A stretch of DNA of 44,924 nucleotides, from assembly GCA_903850335.1 (NCBI GenBank), contig CAINLJ010000132.1, positions 1 through 44,924 of the forward strand. The letters run 5' to 3'. This DNA is from an uncultured Bacteroidia bacterium. GTDB lineage: Bacteria > Bacteroidota > Bacteroidia > Bacteroidales > Prolixibacteraceae. A program made the position numbers and the translations under genes. Positions within the stretch are counted from its first letter, which is position 1. Every line of letters begins with the position of its first letter. Under the pieces are notes generated by a model. The model had not been told where the DNA came from. It made no database searches and worked only from the letters and a program-made list of their open reading frames with translations. Below are positions 1 through 7,863 of the stretch, piece by piece.

Positions 1-3
1 CAA

Positions 4-204
4 ATATTCAAACACCTGCGGGCATGAAAGTAGATCACATTTGTTGATATGCGCTGACTTGAAAAGTCAGGATTTTCATAACCGCATGGTCAACGACCTG
101 CGGAGAAACATAAACGAACAAACATCTGCCTGAATTGAAAATCGACGTAGTCAAAGGCAGGACAATAATCTAAATACGAGTTACACGCGACTTTTATACC
201 GCGT
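4..204. repeat. Hairpin-rich tandem repeat, copy 1
   Basis: First of two direct copies, spaced 249 bp from the second. Bases 13-163 match 262-412 with a single difference (A117 versus G366). Several inverted repeats lie inside: 54-60 with 64-70 (7 bp, 3-nt loop), 82-86 plus 88-90 with 96-103 (8 bp with one bulged base, 5-nt loop), and 126-131 with 155-160. GCGG at 18-21 can also pair with CCGC at 82-85, extended by 24-29 with 74-79, so two mutually exclusive folds exist. The 3' end (164-204) is diverged from copy 2 but keeps a small dyad (185-189 with 200-204). No open reading frame of note. The window edge prevents saying whether more copies lie upstream. Transcribed strand and function are unknown. 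Confidence 0.75.
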
Positions 205-252
205 AGGCCTGATTATCTGAAAAATCTCTTGCGTAATGCACTTCATGGCCTC

Positions 253-453
253 ATATTCATTCACCTGCGGGCATGAAAGTAGATCACATTTGTTGATATG
301 CGCTGACTTGAAAAGTCAGGATTTTCATAACCGCATGGTCAACGACCTGCGGAGAAACATAAACGGACAAACATCTGCCTGAATTGAAAATCGACGTAGT
401 CAAAGGCAGGACTAAAACATAAAGATGAGTTATACACGACTTTTATAACTCAT
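253..453. repeat. Hairpin-rich tandem repeat, copy 2
   Basis: Second copy of the 249-bp-spaced repeat, lying just past the 3' end of the superoxide dismutase gene. It keeps every hairpin of copy 1. Its last 40 bases are diverged in sequence but form a stronger dyad, 425-434 with 444-453 (10 perfect base pairs, 9-nt loop). The linker between the copies (205-252) is not repeated. Preservation of the fold-forming segments with only one substitution suggests either a recent duplication or selection on an RNA or DNA structure. It may also act as the 3' end of the sod transcript, but there is no clear T-tract. Confidence 0.75.
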
Positions 454-479
454 TGTTTAATAGTCCTTACCTGCTTAAT

Positions 480-1271
480 TTATGCCTGTTTTATTGCTAA
501 TATAGCTTCTTCATAACGTCGGCTTACCTCTTTCCAGTTTACAATTTTCCAAAAGGAATCTACATAATCCGGACGACGGTTTTGATATTGCAGATAATAC
601 GCATGTTCCCAAACATCGAGAGCAAGAACGGGAATCCCTTTTACTTCGGTTGTGCTCATTAATGGATTATCCTGATTCGGTGTTGAACTCACGACCAATT
701 TACCCTGTTCGTTGACTGATAGCCATGCCCATCCGCTTCCAAATTGCTTCTTACCTGCAATGCTGAATGTTTCCTTGAATTTTGCAACGGTTCCAAATGA
801 ATCGTTTATCGCGTTTAAAAGCGTTCCTTCAGGTTCCTGTCCGTTACTGTGACCCATAATAGTCCAGAATAACAAATGATTATAAAATCCTCCGGCATTA
901 TTCTTTAAAAACACTGGGTACTTCTCAATTTCAGAAAACAGTTGGAAGAGTGGTTTGGATGCGAAATCAGAAGTTGCTGATGCCTCGTTCATGTTCTTAG
1001 TGTAAGCGGCATGGTGTTTCGAGAAATGTATCTCCATTGTTTTTGCGTCAATGTAGGGCTCCAGATCTGTATATCCGTATTGCAACGGATTCTGCTTTGA
1101 TTGTGCAGTAAGTTGATATTCAGATAATTTAGTAATCGCCTGTTTCAATGACGAATTTGCTTGCTCAGAGGGTTTGGCTCCGAATGAGAACCTTGATGTT
1201 ACAAAAATCGCGAGTCCTGAAAGTGAAGCTTTCCTAAAGAAATCACGACGGGAATTTGAATTGTCCGACAT
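480..1271 (-). CDS. sod: Tat-exported Fe/Mn superoxide dismutase
   Basis: Converts superoxide to oxygen and hydrogen peroxide. The 263-residue product begins with a twin-arginine signal (SRRDFFRKASLSGLAIF, residues 7-23), so it is probably folded with its metal in the cytoplasm and exported to the periplasm or envelope. The Fe/Mn-SOD fold follows. Likely metal ligands are the His in 'MEIHFSKHHAAY' (about residues 79-90), the His in 'GGFYNHLLFW' (about 126-135), and Asp and His in 'LDVWEHAYYLQYQNRRPDY' near the C-terminus. The length is about 60 residues longer than a cytosolic SOD, accounted for by the signal and linker. Metal preference cannot be settled from sequence alone. The gene is monocistronic, divergent from kbl, and ends next to the tandem repeats. 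Confidence 0.93.
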   Translation of the reverse strand: MSDNSNSRRDFFRKASLSGLAIFVTSRFSFGAKPSEQANSSLKQAITKLSEYQLTAQSKQNPLQYGYTDLEPYIDAKTMEIHFSKHHAAYTKNMNEASATSDFASKPLFQLFSEIEKYPVFLKNNAGGFYNHLLFWTIMGHSNGQEPEGTLLNAINDSFGTVAKFKETFSIAGKKQFGSGWAWLSVNEQGKLVVSSTPNQDNPLMSTTEVKGIPVLALDVWEHAYYLQYQNRRPDYVDSFWKIVNWKEVSRRYEEAILAIKQA

Positions 1272-1449
1272 AGTTGTAATTTATTTTATTGCTGTTAATT
1301 GTTTATGACTACTATTGATAATCAAACAATCAGAATCTGGAAAAGTTTAATTAATCGCTGATAAACATCATGCAATAAGTCCTTGTTTGTACCCACTCTT
1401 TTCGATAATTTTATTCGCTAAATAATTTGATCATCAATCAAGAGTCAAT

Positions 1450-2640
1450 ATGTACGGAAAATTAAGGGAACATCTCCAAAATGAGCTTTCTCAGATCAGG
1501 GAAGCAGGTCTTTACAAGAATGAAAGGGTAATTATTTCTTCACAGGATGCGGTCATAAGGCTTGAATCCGGTGTCACCGTTTTAAACTTTTGTGCTAATA
1601 ATTATCTCGGGCTCTCAAATCATCCTGATCTAATAGATGCTGCTAAATCAGCCCTTGATTCGCATGGATTTGGTATGTCTTCGGTTCGGTTTATTTGTGG
1701 AACCAGTGATCTTCATAAGGAGCTGGAAAGAAAAATAGCCGAATTTTTTGGGACAGAGGATACAATTTTGTACGCCGCTTGTTTTGATGCAAATGGAGGT
1801 GTTTTTGAACCACTTTTTTCGGAGGCAGATGCCATAATCTCGGATTCCCTGAATCACGCTTCCATTATTGATGGTGTTCGCCTAAGCAAAGCCAGTCGGT
1901 TCCGGTATAATAATGCAGATATGAACGATCTGGAGCTTCAGCTCCGGAAAGCGGAGGATGCGCGATTCAGGATTATTGTAACAGATGGCGTATTTTCGAT
2001 GGACGGTAATGTAGCACCCTTAGATGAAATTATACGGTTAGCTAATAAGTATGATGCTTTGGTTATGGTTGATGAGTGTCACTCCGCCGGAGTTGTGGGA
2101 GCTACCGGAAGGGGAGTTACGGAGAAATTTAATGTCAGGGGTGAGGTTGATATTATTACCGGTACTCTTGGTAAGGCTTTTGGAGGAGCGATTGGAGGCT
2201 TTACTACCGGTAGAAAGGAGATTATAGAGTTGTTACGTCAGCGTTCGAGACCTTATTTATTTTCAAATGCCATTCCCCCCTCCGTTGCCGGCGCTGGAAT
2301 CCGCATGTTTGAAATGATGGCGGAGACTTCAGAACTTCAGACAAGGTTACATCAAAATACTGAATATTTTGTAAGTAGAATTAGGGAAGCAGGTTTTGAT
2401 ATTAAGCCAACTAAATCGGCAATTTGTGCTGTTATGCTTTATGATGCAAAATTGTCTCAGGAATTTGCTTCAAAACTTCTTGAAGAGGGCATTTATGTTA
2501 CTGGTTTTTACTATCCTGTTGTTCCACAGGGTCAGGCGCGGATACGAGTTCAGTTGTCTGCTGCACATAAGACTGAACATTTGGATACTGCAATAGCCGC
2601 ATTTATAAAAACAGGAAAGGAACTTGGTGTTTTGAAATGA
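1450..2640 (+). CDS. kbl: Glycine C-acetyltransferase (2-amino-3-ketobutyrate CoA ligase)
   Basis: PLP-dependent alpha-oxoamine synthase that cleaves 2-amino-3-ketobutyrate with CoA to glycine and acetyl-CoA, the second step of threonine degradation through threonine dehydrogenase. The 396-residue length is typical. Family features include 'CANNYLGLSNHPDL', the substrate segment 'SLNHASIIDG', the PLP-ring Asp/His block 'MVDECHSAGVVG', and the Schiff-base lysine K242 in 'GTLGKAFGGAIGG'. No threonine dehydrogenase gene lies beside it. The stop is one base away from the stop of the convergent ATP-grasp gene, so the two transcripts probably overlap. A distant paralogue of the same superfamily, serine palmitoyltransferase, lies at 30483-31694. 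Confidence 0.93.
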   Translation: MYGKLREHLQNELSQIREAGLYKNERVIISSQDAVIRLESGVTVLNFCANNYLGLSNHPDLIDAAKSALDSHGFGMSSVRFICGTSDLHKELERKIAEFFGTEDTILYAACFDANGGVFEPLFSEADAIISDSLNHASIIDGVRLSKASRFRYNNADMNDLELQLRKAEDARFRIIVTDGVFSMDGNVAPLDEIIRLANKYDALVMVDECHSAGVVGATGRGVTEKFNVRGEVDIITGTLGKAFGGAIGGFTTGRKEIIELLRQRSRPYLFSNAIPPSVAGAGIRMFEMMAETSELQTRLHQNTEYFVSRIREAGFDIKPTKSAICAVMLYDAKLSQEFASKLLEEGIYVTGFYYPVVPQGQARIRVQLSAAHKTEHLDTAIAAFIKTGKELGVLK

Positions 2641-2641
2641 T

Positions 2642-3568
2642 TTAGTTATTCATCATTAGCCACTTAGCTATACTTGACGAAATATCTTTTGCATTCATAT
2701 CTTCGATCCACTGGTATTGTCCCATTGGATTTAATGCATCAAACAGCCACTCTCCTTTGTCTGTAACGATAAAATCAAAAACACCAAAGGAAAGGTTAAG
2801 TTCAGTAAGGATTTGAATTGCCTTTGCCTTAATTGAAGCTGGTGGGTGAATTTCAGAGTAAGCTGTTGTATTGGTCTGAATAAGCTGACCCTTTTCATTA
2901 ATCTTCCCTTTTATCCTTCCAACAAAATACTCTTTACCTACAACGCTGCATCTGACCTGAATGGTTCCGTTTTTTGATGGGCAATAGCTATCCTTATTTT
3001 CGCCAGATGAAGGAGAACCCATCATTTCACTGCATTTCACGGTACAAACTTCGCTCGTATTTGTATAACATCCCTGATCCATTAACTTCAGGATGTGGTC
3101 TTTCTTAGTTTTAAAAAGTGTATTGAGATAATTAATGTCATTAGAACAAATGGATGAAGGCCACTTTAAACCGATATTCCTGACAGGTGAGTCGTGACTG
3201 AGCTCTCTTCCATTATAGAAATCCTCATACAGGTTCAACCACTTGGTCGATTCGAGTGAAGAGTAAAGTCCTTCGAGAGTCTTATTCCAGTCTTCTTTGC
3301 CCGTCAGAAAATTGGATAGATTGTTTGACCTGTCCCCAACAAACTGGTCTATTCGCACACTTCTGTTCCAAACTGCTTCAATCTGGCTTGTGGAAAAACT
3401 GCAATTTGGTGCTTCAATCCTAAATGAATTGTTTTCAATCAGAACATGTGTTGATTTAACTGAATCAACATCAAGATTCAGCCTTGAATATTCGGCAGAA
3501 TTTTTTTTCAATATTAACTCTACCCGATCAGCGTGCTGATCACTTTTATCCGATAATATTAATATCAT
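2642..3568 (-). CDS. Graspetide-type ATP-grasp peptide ligase (MvdC/MvdD/GwsG-like)
   Basis: ATP-grasp enzymes of this type activate Asp/Glu side chains of a ribosomal peptide by phosphorylation and join them to Thr, Ser or Lys side chains (omega-ester or omega-amide macrocycles). The 308-residue protein has the N-terminal 'MILILSDKSDQHADRV' strand and the 'IEAVWNRSVRID' block that corresponds to VWYRR in the family. It ends with 'LNPMGQYQWIE', matching NPxGQWxWIE. Oddities: the Mg-binding Glu two residues before the Asn is Ala278, with Asp277 beside it, and residues 167-207 hold five Cys, including CTVKC at 175-179. It is the third gene of a probable PCAT-HlyD-ligase operon that diverges from the precursor at 7569. 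No SPASM partner or second ligase is present in the window. Confidence 0.8.
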   Translation of the reverse strand: MILILSDKSDQHADRVELILKKNSAEYSRLNLDVDSVKSTHVLIENNSFRIEAPNCSFSTSQIEAVWNRSVRIDQFVGDRSNNLSNFLTGKEDWNKTLEGLYSSLESTKWLNLYEDFYNGRELSHDSPVRNIGLKWPSSICSNDINYLNTLFKTKKDHILKLMDQGCYTNTSEVCTVKCSEMMGSPSSGENKDSYCPSKNGTIQVRCSVVGKEYFVGRIKGKINEKGQLIQTNTTAYSEIHPPASIKAKAIQILTELNLSFGVFDFIVTDKGEWLFDALNPMGQYQWIEDMNAKDISSSIAKWLMMNN

Positions 3569-3669
3569 TCAGGTAATTTGGAAATTCAACTATTTTGTCA
3601 TGATTCTTTTACAGAGCCATGAACTATATAGGGAAGAATTGCAAATTGTTACCCTGAAACCTGAATGTT

Positions 3670-4971
3670 TTATTTACCGTTATCAAAAAATGCTTTAAGT
3701 GGATTTATTAACCTTGTAATTAAGCGCATTTCTTTAGTTATAATCTCTGCTGTACCATCCATTTGCTGAATAAACTTCAAATTTTCACGGTGGTACGATG
3801 AAGACATACCCTCTGACAACTCAATTTCTGCGATATATCCTCTCGAGTCAGGAACAAGTGAAATTGAATGTATCTTCCCTTTTAACATCCCGAATTCCAT
3901 GTATGGGAATCCGCTTAATTTTATATTTACCCTTTGACCTACCTCCACCTTGCCGAACCCTGAAGGAGGAATGACCGCTTTCGCGATGATGGCAGATGGT
4001 TCGACTGGAATAACCGTTGCAATGAGTTCCCCGGTTTTTACTTCCTGATTAATGCTCCATATTGACGTAAAGGTTAACTTACCTGCTATTGGACTGGCAA
4101 CAAGATATTTTTCTTCCCATTGATGAATGGCATTCTCAAGGTTTTGCTTCGACTCGTCAAGTAAAAGGCGGAAATCAGATAGTTCTTTCTCATGTTGCAT
4201 CTCCAATTCGACTCTGCTTGACTGTAATTGCAATATAGTAGACTCAGTTTCCCTTAAGACAGCCTCGAACCCGACAAAGGCCGATTTCTTGGAAAGGAAA
4301 AGCTGACGTGACTTCTCATATTCGGCCTCACTTGTAGTCCGCTTCTGATAAAGTGACGAGTCACGCGTAAAGCTTTTCTCTGATAAAATAAGATCATTCC
4401 TTTGTATCTCAATCTGCCTCTTTAGCGTCTGATAATACTCCTCATGTTTTACAATCTGTTTATCGATAAGGGCAATCTTTTGTGGAAGAAAATTTTGAGT
4501 CAGATATTGTTTAAAGTTGTTACGGTTTTTCAGAAACGGGCCATATGTCACTTGTAATTCCCCAAGAGTAAGATGTTCAGATAAATCAACTTCAAATATC
4601 TGTCTGTCCCAATCCGAAATGCGAAAGCAGGCGGCCAGTTCTCTTTTAAGAATTGTGTAATGAGAGAAATCAGTTGGGTTATTGATAAGGGCGATATTGC
4701 TCTTTTCCCGGATATTCTGTCCGTCGGAAGCAAACAAACGATCGATTTTTCCGGTAGACTTACTGAGCAGCGCTACAGGAGGGTTTTTTGTTGTAAGAAC
4801 CATTGGGGCTCTTATGATCTCGGGCGATTTGAAATAATAACTTCCTATCCCAAGCAGGGCAAATACTCCAAAAAGTACTGTTAAACCCCAGCGGATAACC
4901 TGGTTTGGGATAAATGACATAATGTCCTGTACCTCCTCGCTATGATCTGGCAAATTTGAATTTTCCGGCAT
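3670..4971 (-). CDS. HlyD-family membrane fusion protein of peptide exporter
   Basis: Periplasmic adaptor that links the inner-membrane ABC exporter at 5036-7252 to an outer-membrane channel. The 433-residue product has a cytoplasmic N-terminus, one transmembrane segment (about residues 26-46, 'VIRWGLTVLFGVFALLGIGSYYF'), and a barrel-sandwich half starting near 'STGKIDRLFASDGQNI'. A long Gln/Glu/Lys-rich coiled coil spans about residues 155-290. The second lipoyl half follows near 'VASPIAGKLTFTSIWSINQEVKTG', then a beta-barrel. This is the bacteriocin/NHLM-type HlyD architecture. It lies 64 bp downstream of the C39 exporter and 101 bp upstream of the ATP-grasp gene, on the same strand. No TolC-type channel gene is present in the window. 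Confidence 0.88.
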   Translation of the reverse strand: MPENSNLPDHSEEVQDIMSFIPNQVIRWGLTVLFGVFALLGIGSYYFKSPEIIRAPMVLTTKNPPVALLSKSTGKIDRLFASDGQNIREKSNIALINNPTDFSHYTILKRELAACFRISDWDRQIFEVDLSEHLTLGELQVTYGPFLKNRNNFKQYLTQNFLPQKIALIDKQIVKHEEYYQTLKRQIEIQRNDLILSEKSFTRDSSLYQKRTTSEAEYEKSRQLFLSKKSAFVGFEAVLRETESTILQLQSSRVELEMQHEKELSDFRLLLDESKQNLENAIHQWEEKYLVASPIAGKLTFTSIWSINQEVKTGELIATVIPVEPSAIIAKAVIPPSGFGKVEVGQRVNIKLSGFPYMEFGMLKGKIHSISLVPDSRGYIAEIELSEGMSSSYHRENLKFIQQMDGTAEIITKEMRLITRLINPLKAFFDNGK

Positions 4972-5035
4972 ATTCGCTTTATTCTAATTCCATTGGTTAT
5001 TTTCAACAAAGATCTCATTAATCAAAATTACACAA

Positions 5036-7252
5036 TTAGTTCCCCAGCTCAAGCTGATCTTTTATCAGATTGAAATAGAAGCCTTTTTTAGTGGTCAGCT
5101 CAGTATGTGTCCCTTTCTCGACGATTTTGCCTTCCTCCAGTACGATGATCTGATCGGCATTTTTTACTGTACTTAATCTGTGAGCGACAATTACAACTGT
5201 CCTGTTTTTAAAAAAGTGGTTTAAGTTTTGCATAATTACGAGCTCATTTTTTGCATCGAGTGCATTTGTTGCCTCATCGAAGAAGATATAATCCGGATTC
5301 TTATAGACAGATCTTGCTATGAGGATCCTTTGCTTCTGACCCGTACTTAATCCATGTCCCTCGCTGCCGATCCGCGTGGAATATCCAAGAGGCAAAGCCT
5401 CAATAAAAGACTGAATGTTTGCTGCATTTACGGCGTGTTCAATCTTTATGGGATCAGGAAGTTCGTCTCCAATTCCAATATTCCCTACGATAGAATCTGA
5501 GAAAATAAACCCGTCCTGTAAGACTGCACCGCATTTTTTCCTCCAGTGGTGCTGGCTATAACGATCAAGCGATAAACCGCCAAGTGTGATGTCTCCTTCC
5601 GTGGGTTTGTAAAATCCAAGGATTAGTTTTATAAGTGTGCTCTTACCGCTTCCACTCGATCCGACAATAGCAGTAATTTTGTTTGCCTGAATCTCCATAT
5701 TTATGTCTTTCAATACTTTAGGAGAACCTGGGCCTTCATATTGAAATGTAATATTCCTCAGAAGGATATCCTTTGCAGAAGGGACTTCATAAATTTTCGA
5801 CTCTAATTGACTCTCCTCATCCTCTTTTTCGTTTACCTCACCCAATCTTTCCAATGAAATTTTCGCATCCTGAGCAGATTGCACAAAACCTATAAACAAT
5901 TGTATAGGGGCATTTAGCTGTCCTATTATATATTGAACTGCCATCATCATACCCAGGGTCATATCACCTGTGACTACTGCTCTGGCGGTCATAAATGAGA
6001 TTATAATATCTTTTATCTGATTGATAAATGTTCCACCAACAAGCTGATTCTGATTAAGGAGGAGACCTCTGATGTTTACTTTATATAGCTTTGCCTGAAT
6101 ACGTTCCCATTCCCAGCGTTTTTGTTTTTCGCAATTATTAAGCTTTACATCCTGCATTCCGGTGATCAGCTGAACGATATTGCTTTGATTTGCGGAGGCT
6201 TGCTGGAAACGTTTAAAATCCAGGACTCTTCGTTTCTTTAAAAATAACAGCACCCACGTGATATAAAACATGCTGCCTATGAAGAATACGAGCAATATAG
6301 CCGGTTGATATAAGGCCATAATCAGTGTGTATATCACAAGAGTAATAAAGGCAAAAAGTATGTTGACGAGCGATGTGGTCAGAAAGGTTTGTATTCTGCT
6401 GTGATCACCTATTCGTTGCATAATATCGCCTATCATCCTGGAATCGAAGAATGAAATGGGCAGTCGCATCAGTTTGATCAGAAAATCTGAAATCAGGGAA
6501 ATGCTTACTCTCGTAGTCACATGCAACATAATCCAGCTTCTGATAAGCTCATTGGCTGTCTGACCAAAAGTAAGTACCAGCTGGGCAATTAAAACCATCC
6601 AGATAAAATTCAGATCACTATTTCCTATACCATAATCAACAATTGATTGTGTTAAAAAAGGGAATATCATGCTCACCAAACTTCCGGTCACCATACCCAA
6701 AAGAAGCTGAATCATAAATTTTCGGTACGGACGAAGGTAGTTTAATAGGTAACCAAATCTTCGTGTGGCTTGAAATTCAGGTTCTTCCACATAAAAATCA
6801 GCAGTAGGCTCAATTAATAATGCAATACCCTCGTTTCCTTGTACTGCCCAGAATTTTAAAAATTCAGATTTATCATATTCCAGTAGTCCATGTGCCGGAT
6901 CGGCAATCTGAACAGATTCGTCTTTTTTATGAGCTTTTTTAAAGATAGAAAAACGGCTTTTTCGCTTTATGGATGTCAAAACGACAAAGTGATTCTGATT
7001 CCAGTGAAGGATACATGGTAATTGTACTTCATCCCTGAGTTGATTCCACGAAATACGAACACCTCTGGTTCTAAAGCCTAGTTTTTCGGCTGCATCGCTA
7101 AGGCTCAGCATCGAGACCCCTTCGCGTGTTGCATGAGAAAGATTCCTCAGTTGCTGCAATGAGTAGGTACGGCCAAAGTATTTCGCAATCATTCTGAGGC
7201 ACGAAGGACCACAGTCCATTGCATCGAGTTGTTTAAAGAAAGGAAATTGCAT
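5036..7252 (-). CDS. Peptidase-containing ABC transporter (C39 PCAT)
   Basis: Bifunctional exporter that cuts a precursor peptide after its double-glycine leader and pumps the core out. The C39 protease is residues 1-125, with the oxyanion-hole Gln8, catalytic Cys14 ('DCGPSC'), His88 ('NQNHFVVL') and Asp118 ('IADPA') all present. The transmembrane domain covers about 165-450. The nucleotide-binding domain has Walker A 'GSSGSGKST', signature 'LSTGQKQR', Walker B 'YIFFDEATNALD' and the H-loop 'VAHRLST'. The 738-residue length is usual for the family. It is the first gene of the minus-strand operon with the HlyD and ATP-grasp genes. The substrate is probably the divergent precursor at 7569-7805, whose leader ends in GG. 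Confidence 0.93.
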   Translation of the reverse strand: MQFPFFKQLDAMDCGPSCLRMIAKYFGRTYSLQQLRNLSHATREGVSMLSLSDAAEKLGFRTRGVRISWNQLRDEVQLPCILHWNQNHFVVLTSIKRKSRFSIFKKAHKKDESVQIADPAHGLLEYDKSEFLKFWAVQGNEGIALLIEPTADFYVEEPEFQATRRFGYLLNYLRPYRKFMIQLLLGMVTGSLVSMIFPFLTQSIVDYGIGNSDLNFIWMVLIAQLVLTFGQTANELIRSWIMLHVTTRVSISLISDFLIKLMRLPISFFDSRMIGDIMQRIGDHSRIQTFLTTSLVNILFAFITLVIYTLIMALYQPAILLVFFIGSMFYITWVLLFLKKRRVLDFKRFQQASANQSNIVQLITGMQDVKLNNCEKQKRWEWERIQAKLYKVNIRGLLLNQNQLVGGTFINQIKDIIISFMTARAVVTGDMTLGMMMAVQYIIGQLNAPIQLFIGFVQSAQDAKISLERLGEVNEKEDEESQLESKIYEVPSAKDILLRNITFQYEGPGSPKVLKDINMEIQANKITAIVGSSGSGKSTLIKLILGFYKPTEGDITLGGLSLDRYSQHHWRKKCGAVLQDGFIFSDSIVGNIGIGDELPDPIKIEHAVNAANIQSFIEALPLGYSTRIGSEGHGLSTGQKQRILIARSVYKNPDYIFFDEATNALDAKNELVIMQNLNHFFKNRTVVIVAHRLSTVKNADQIIVLEEGKIVEKGTHTELTTKKGFYFNLIKDQLELGN

Positions 7253-7568
7253 ACTTTACCTTATGAAATATATTATGTGGAAATTACATATTACAAATGA
7301 TTCAAATTTTCGCTTAATCAATTTTTATGAATGATTCGCAAAATGTAAAGGTAATTGAAAAATAGTTTCATAAATTGAACCATGATCCGGACAAATTTAA
7401 AATATGTTCTAAATAATATGTGTTACGGCTTGTTATTCAGTAGAATAAATTTCTTTTTCATCGTTTTTTATTTTATCTTTGCCTCTTACGCTTAATTTTT
7501 TCAATTTTGGGTAACAATTTAAAATCAATTCCTATTAATAGATATTTTCAATCTAACGGTTATTTATA
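7253..7568. other. Divergent intergenic control region of peptide locus
   Basis: This 316-bp AT-rich gap separates the exporter operon (minus) from the precursor gene (plus) and must contain both promoters. The plus-strand promoter is clear (see 7474-7481). On the minus strand the best -7 candidate is 7347-7339, reading TACATTTTG, one base longer than the Bacteroidota TAnnTTTG consensus and without an obvious -33 partner. No extra precursor-like small reading frame with a GG leader was found on either strand. Confidence 0.5.
7474..7481 (+). promoter_or_regulatory. -7 box of precursor-peptide promoter
   Basis: TATCTTTG is a full match to the Bacteroidota -7 element TAnnTTTG. The region about 20 bp upstream is T-rich (7451-7459) but has no exact TTTG -33 box. 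A start site near 7488 would give an untranslated leader of about 80 nt before the precursor ATG at 7569. Confidence 0.6.
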
Positions 7569-7805
7569 ATGAAAAGCAAGAATTCTGTTCCCTCAAAAAA
7601 CAATGGCTTTGTAGGTCAGTTTACGAGTCTAAATAGTGATGAAATGAATAATCTTAGAGGTGGTGCAAAACCTGTTCCACCTGTTCCACCTTCACCTGGT
7701 GAAGATTTTCCGATCATTCTTTCTACAGTCACAACAATTACAAATATACCTCTGCCTGTATTGGTTGTTCCGGCAACTACTACACCTACGTTGGTGGTAA
7801 TTTAA
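7569..7805 (+). CDS. Double-glycine-leader RiPP precursor peptide
   Basis: A 78-residue peptide with a two-part layout. The leader is residues 1-32, ending 'LNSDEMNNLRGG', the GG-type Bacteroidota natural-product leader cut by C39 exporters. The predicted core is residues 33-78. It starts with a proline run (P35, P37, P38, P40, P41, P43) and contains only two acidic residues, E45 and D46. It is then rich in hydroxyl residues: S52, T53, T55, T56, T58 and a second cluster T70-T72, T74, separated by Pro and Val/Ile/Leu. There is no Cys, which excludes lanthionine, thioether and disulfide chemistry. The neighbouring ATP-grasp ligase would be expected to link E45/D46 to Thr or Ser side chains. Product and activity are unknown. 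Confidence 0.82.
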   Translation: MKSKNSVPSKNNGFVGQFTSLNSDEMNNLRGGAKPVPPVPPSPGEDFPIILSTVTTITNIPLPVLVVPATTTPTLVVI

Positions 7806-7828
7806 TTGGATTTGTTTCCAGTTTTCAG

Positions 7829-7863
7829 TAAAGGCTGTATCTTGGTAAAAGATACAGCCTTTA
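7829..7863 (+). terminator. Strong hairpin after precursor gene
   Basis: A 15-bp perfect stem (7829-7843 with 7849-7863) and a 5-nt loop, beginning 24 nt after the precursor stop. No T-tract follows directly; T runs appear only about 20 nt later. It could be an imperfect terminator or an mRNA 3'-end stabiliser that raises precursor yield relative to the downstream CHAT gene. Confidence 0.65.

Noticed and set aside
1-453. Template/variable repeat pair of a diversity-generating retroelement
   Set aside because: The copies differ by one A/G change only, and no reverse transcriptase or variable-protein gene is present.
1-453. CRISPR array or integron attC sites
   Set aside because: Repeat units of about 200 bp with a single linker do not fit CRISPR, and no integrase, gene cassettes or attC core sites are seen.
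7569-7805. Lanthipeptide or sactipeptide precursor
   Set aside because: The core has no Cys, and no LanB/LanC or radical SAM gene is nearby.
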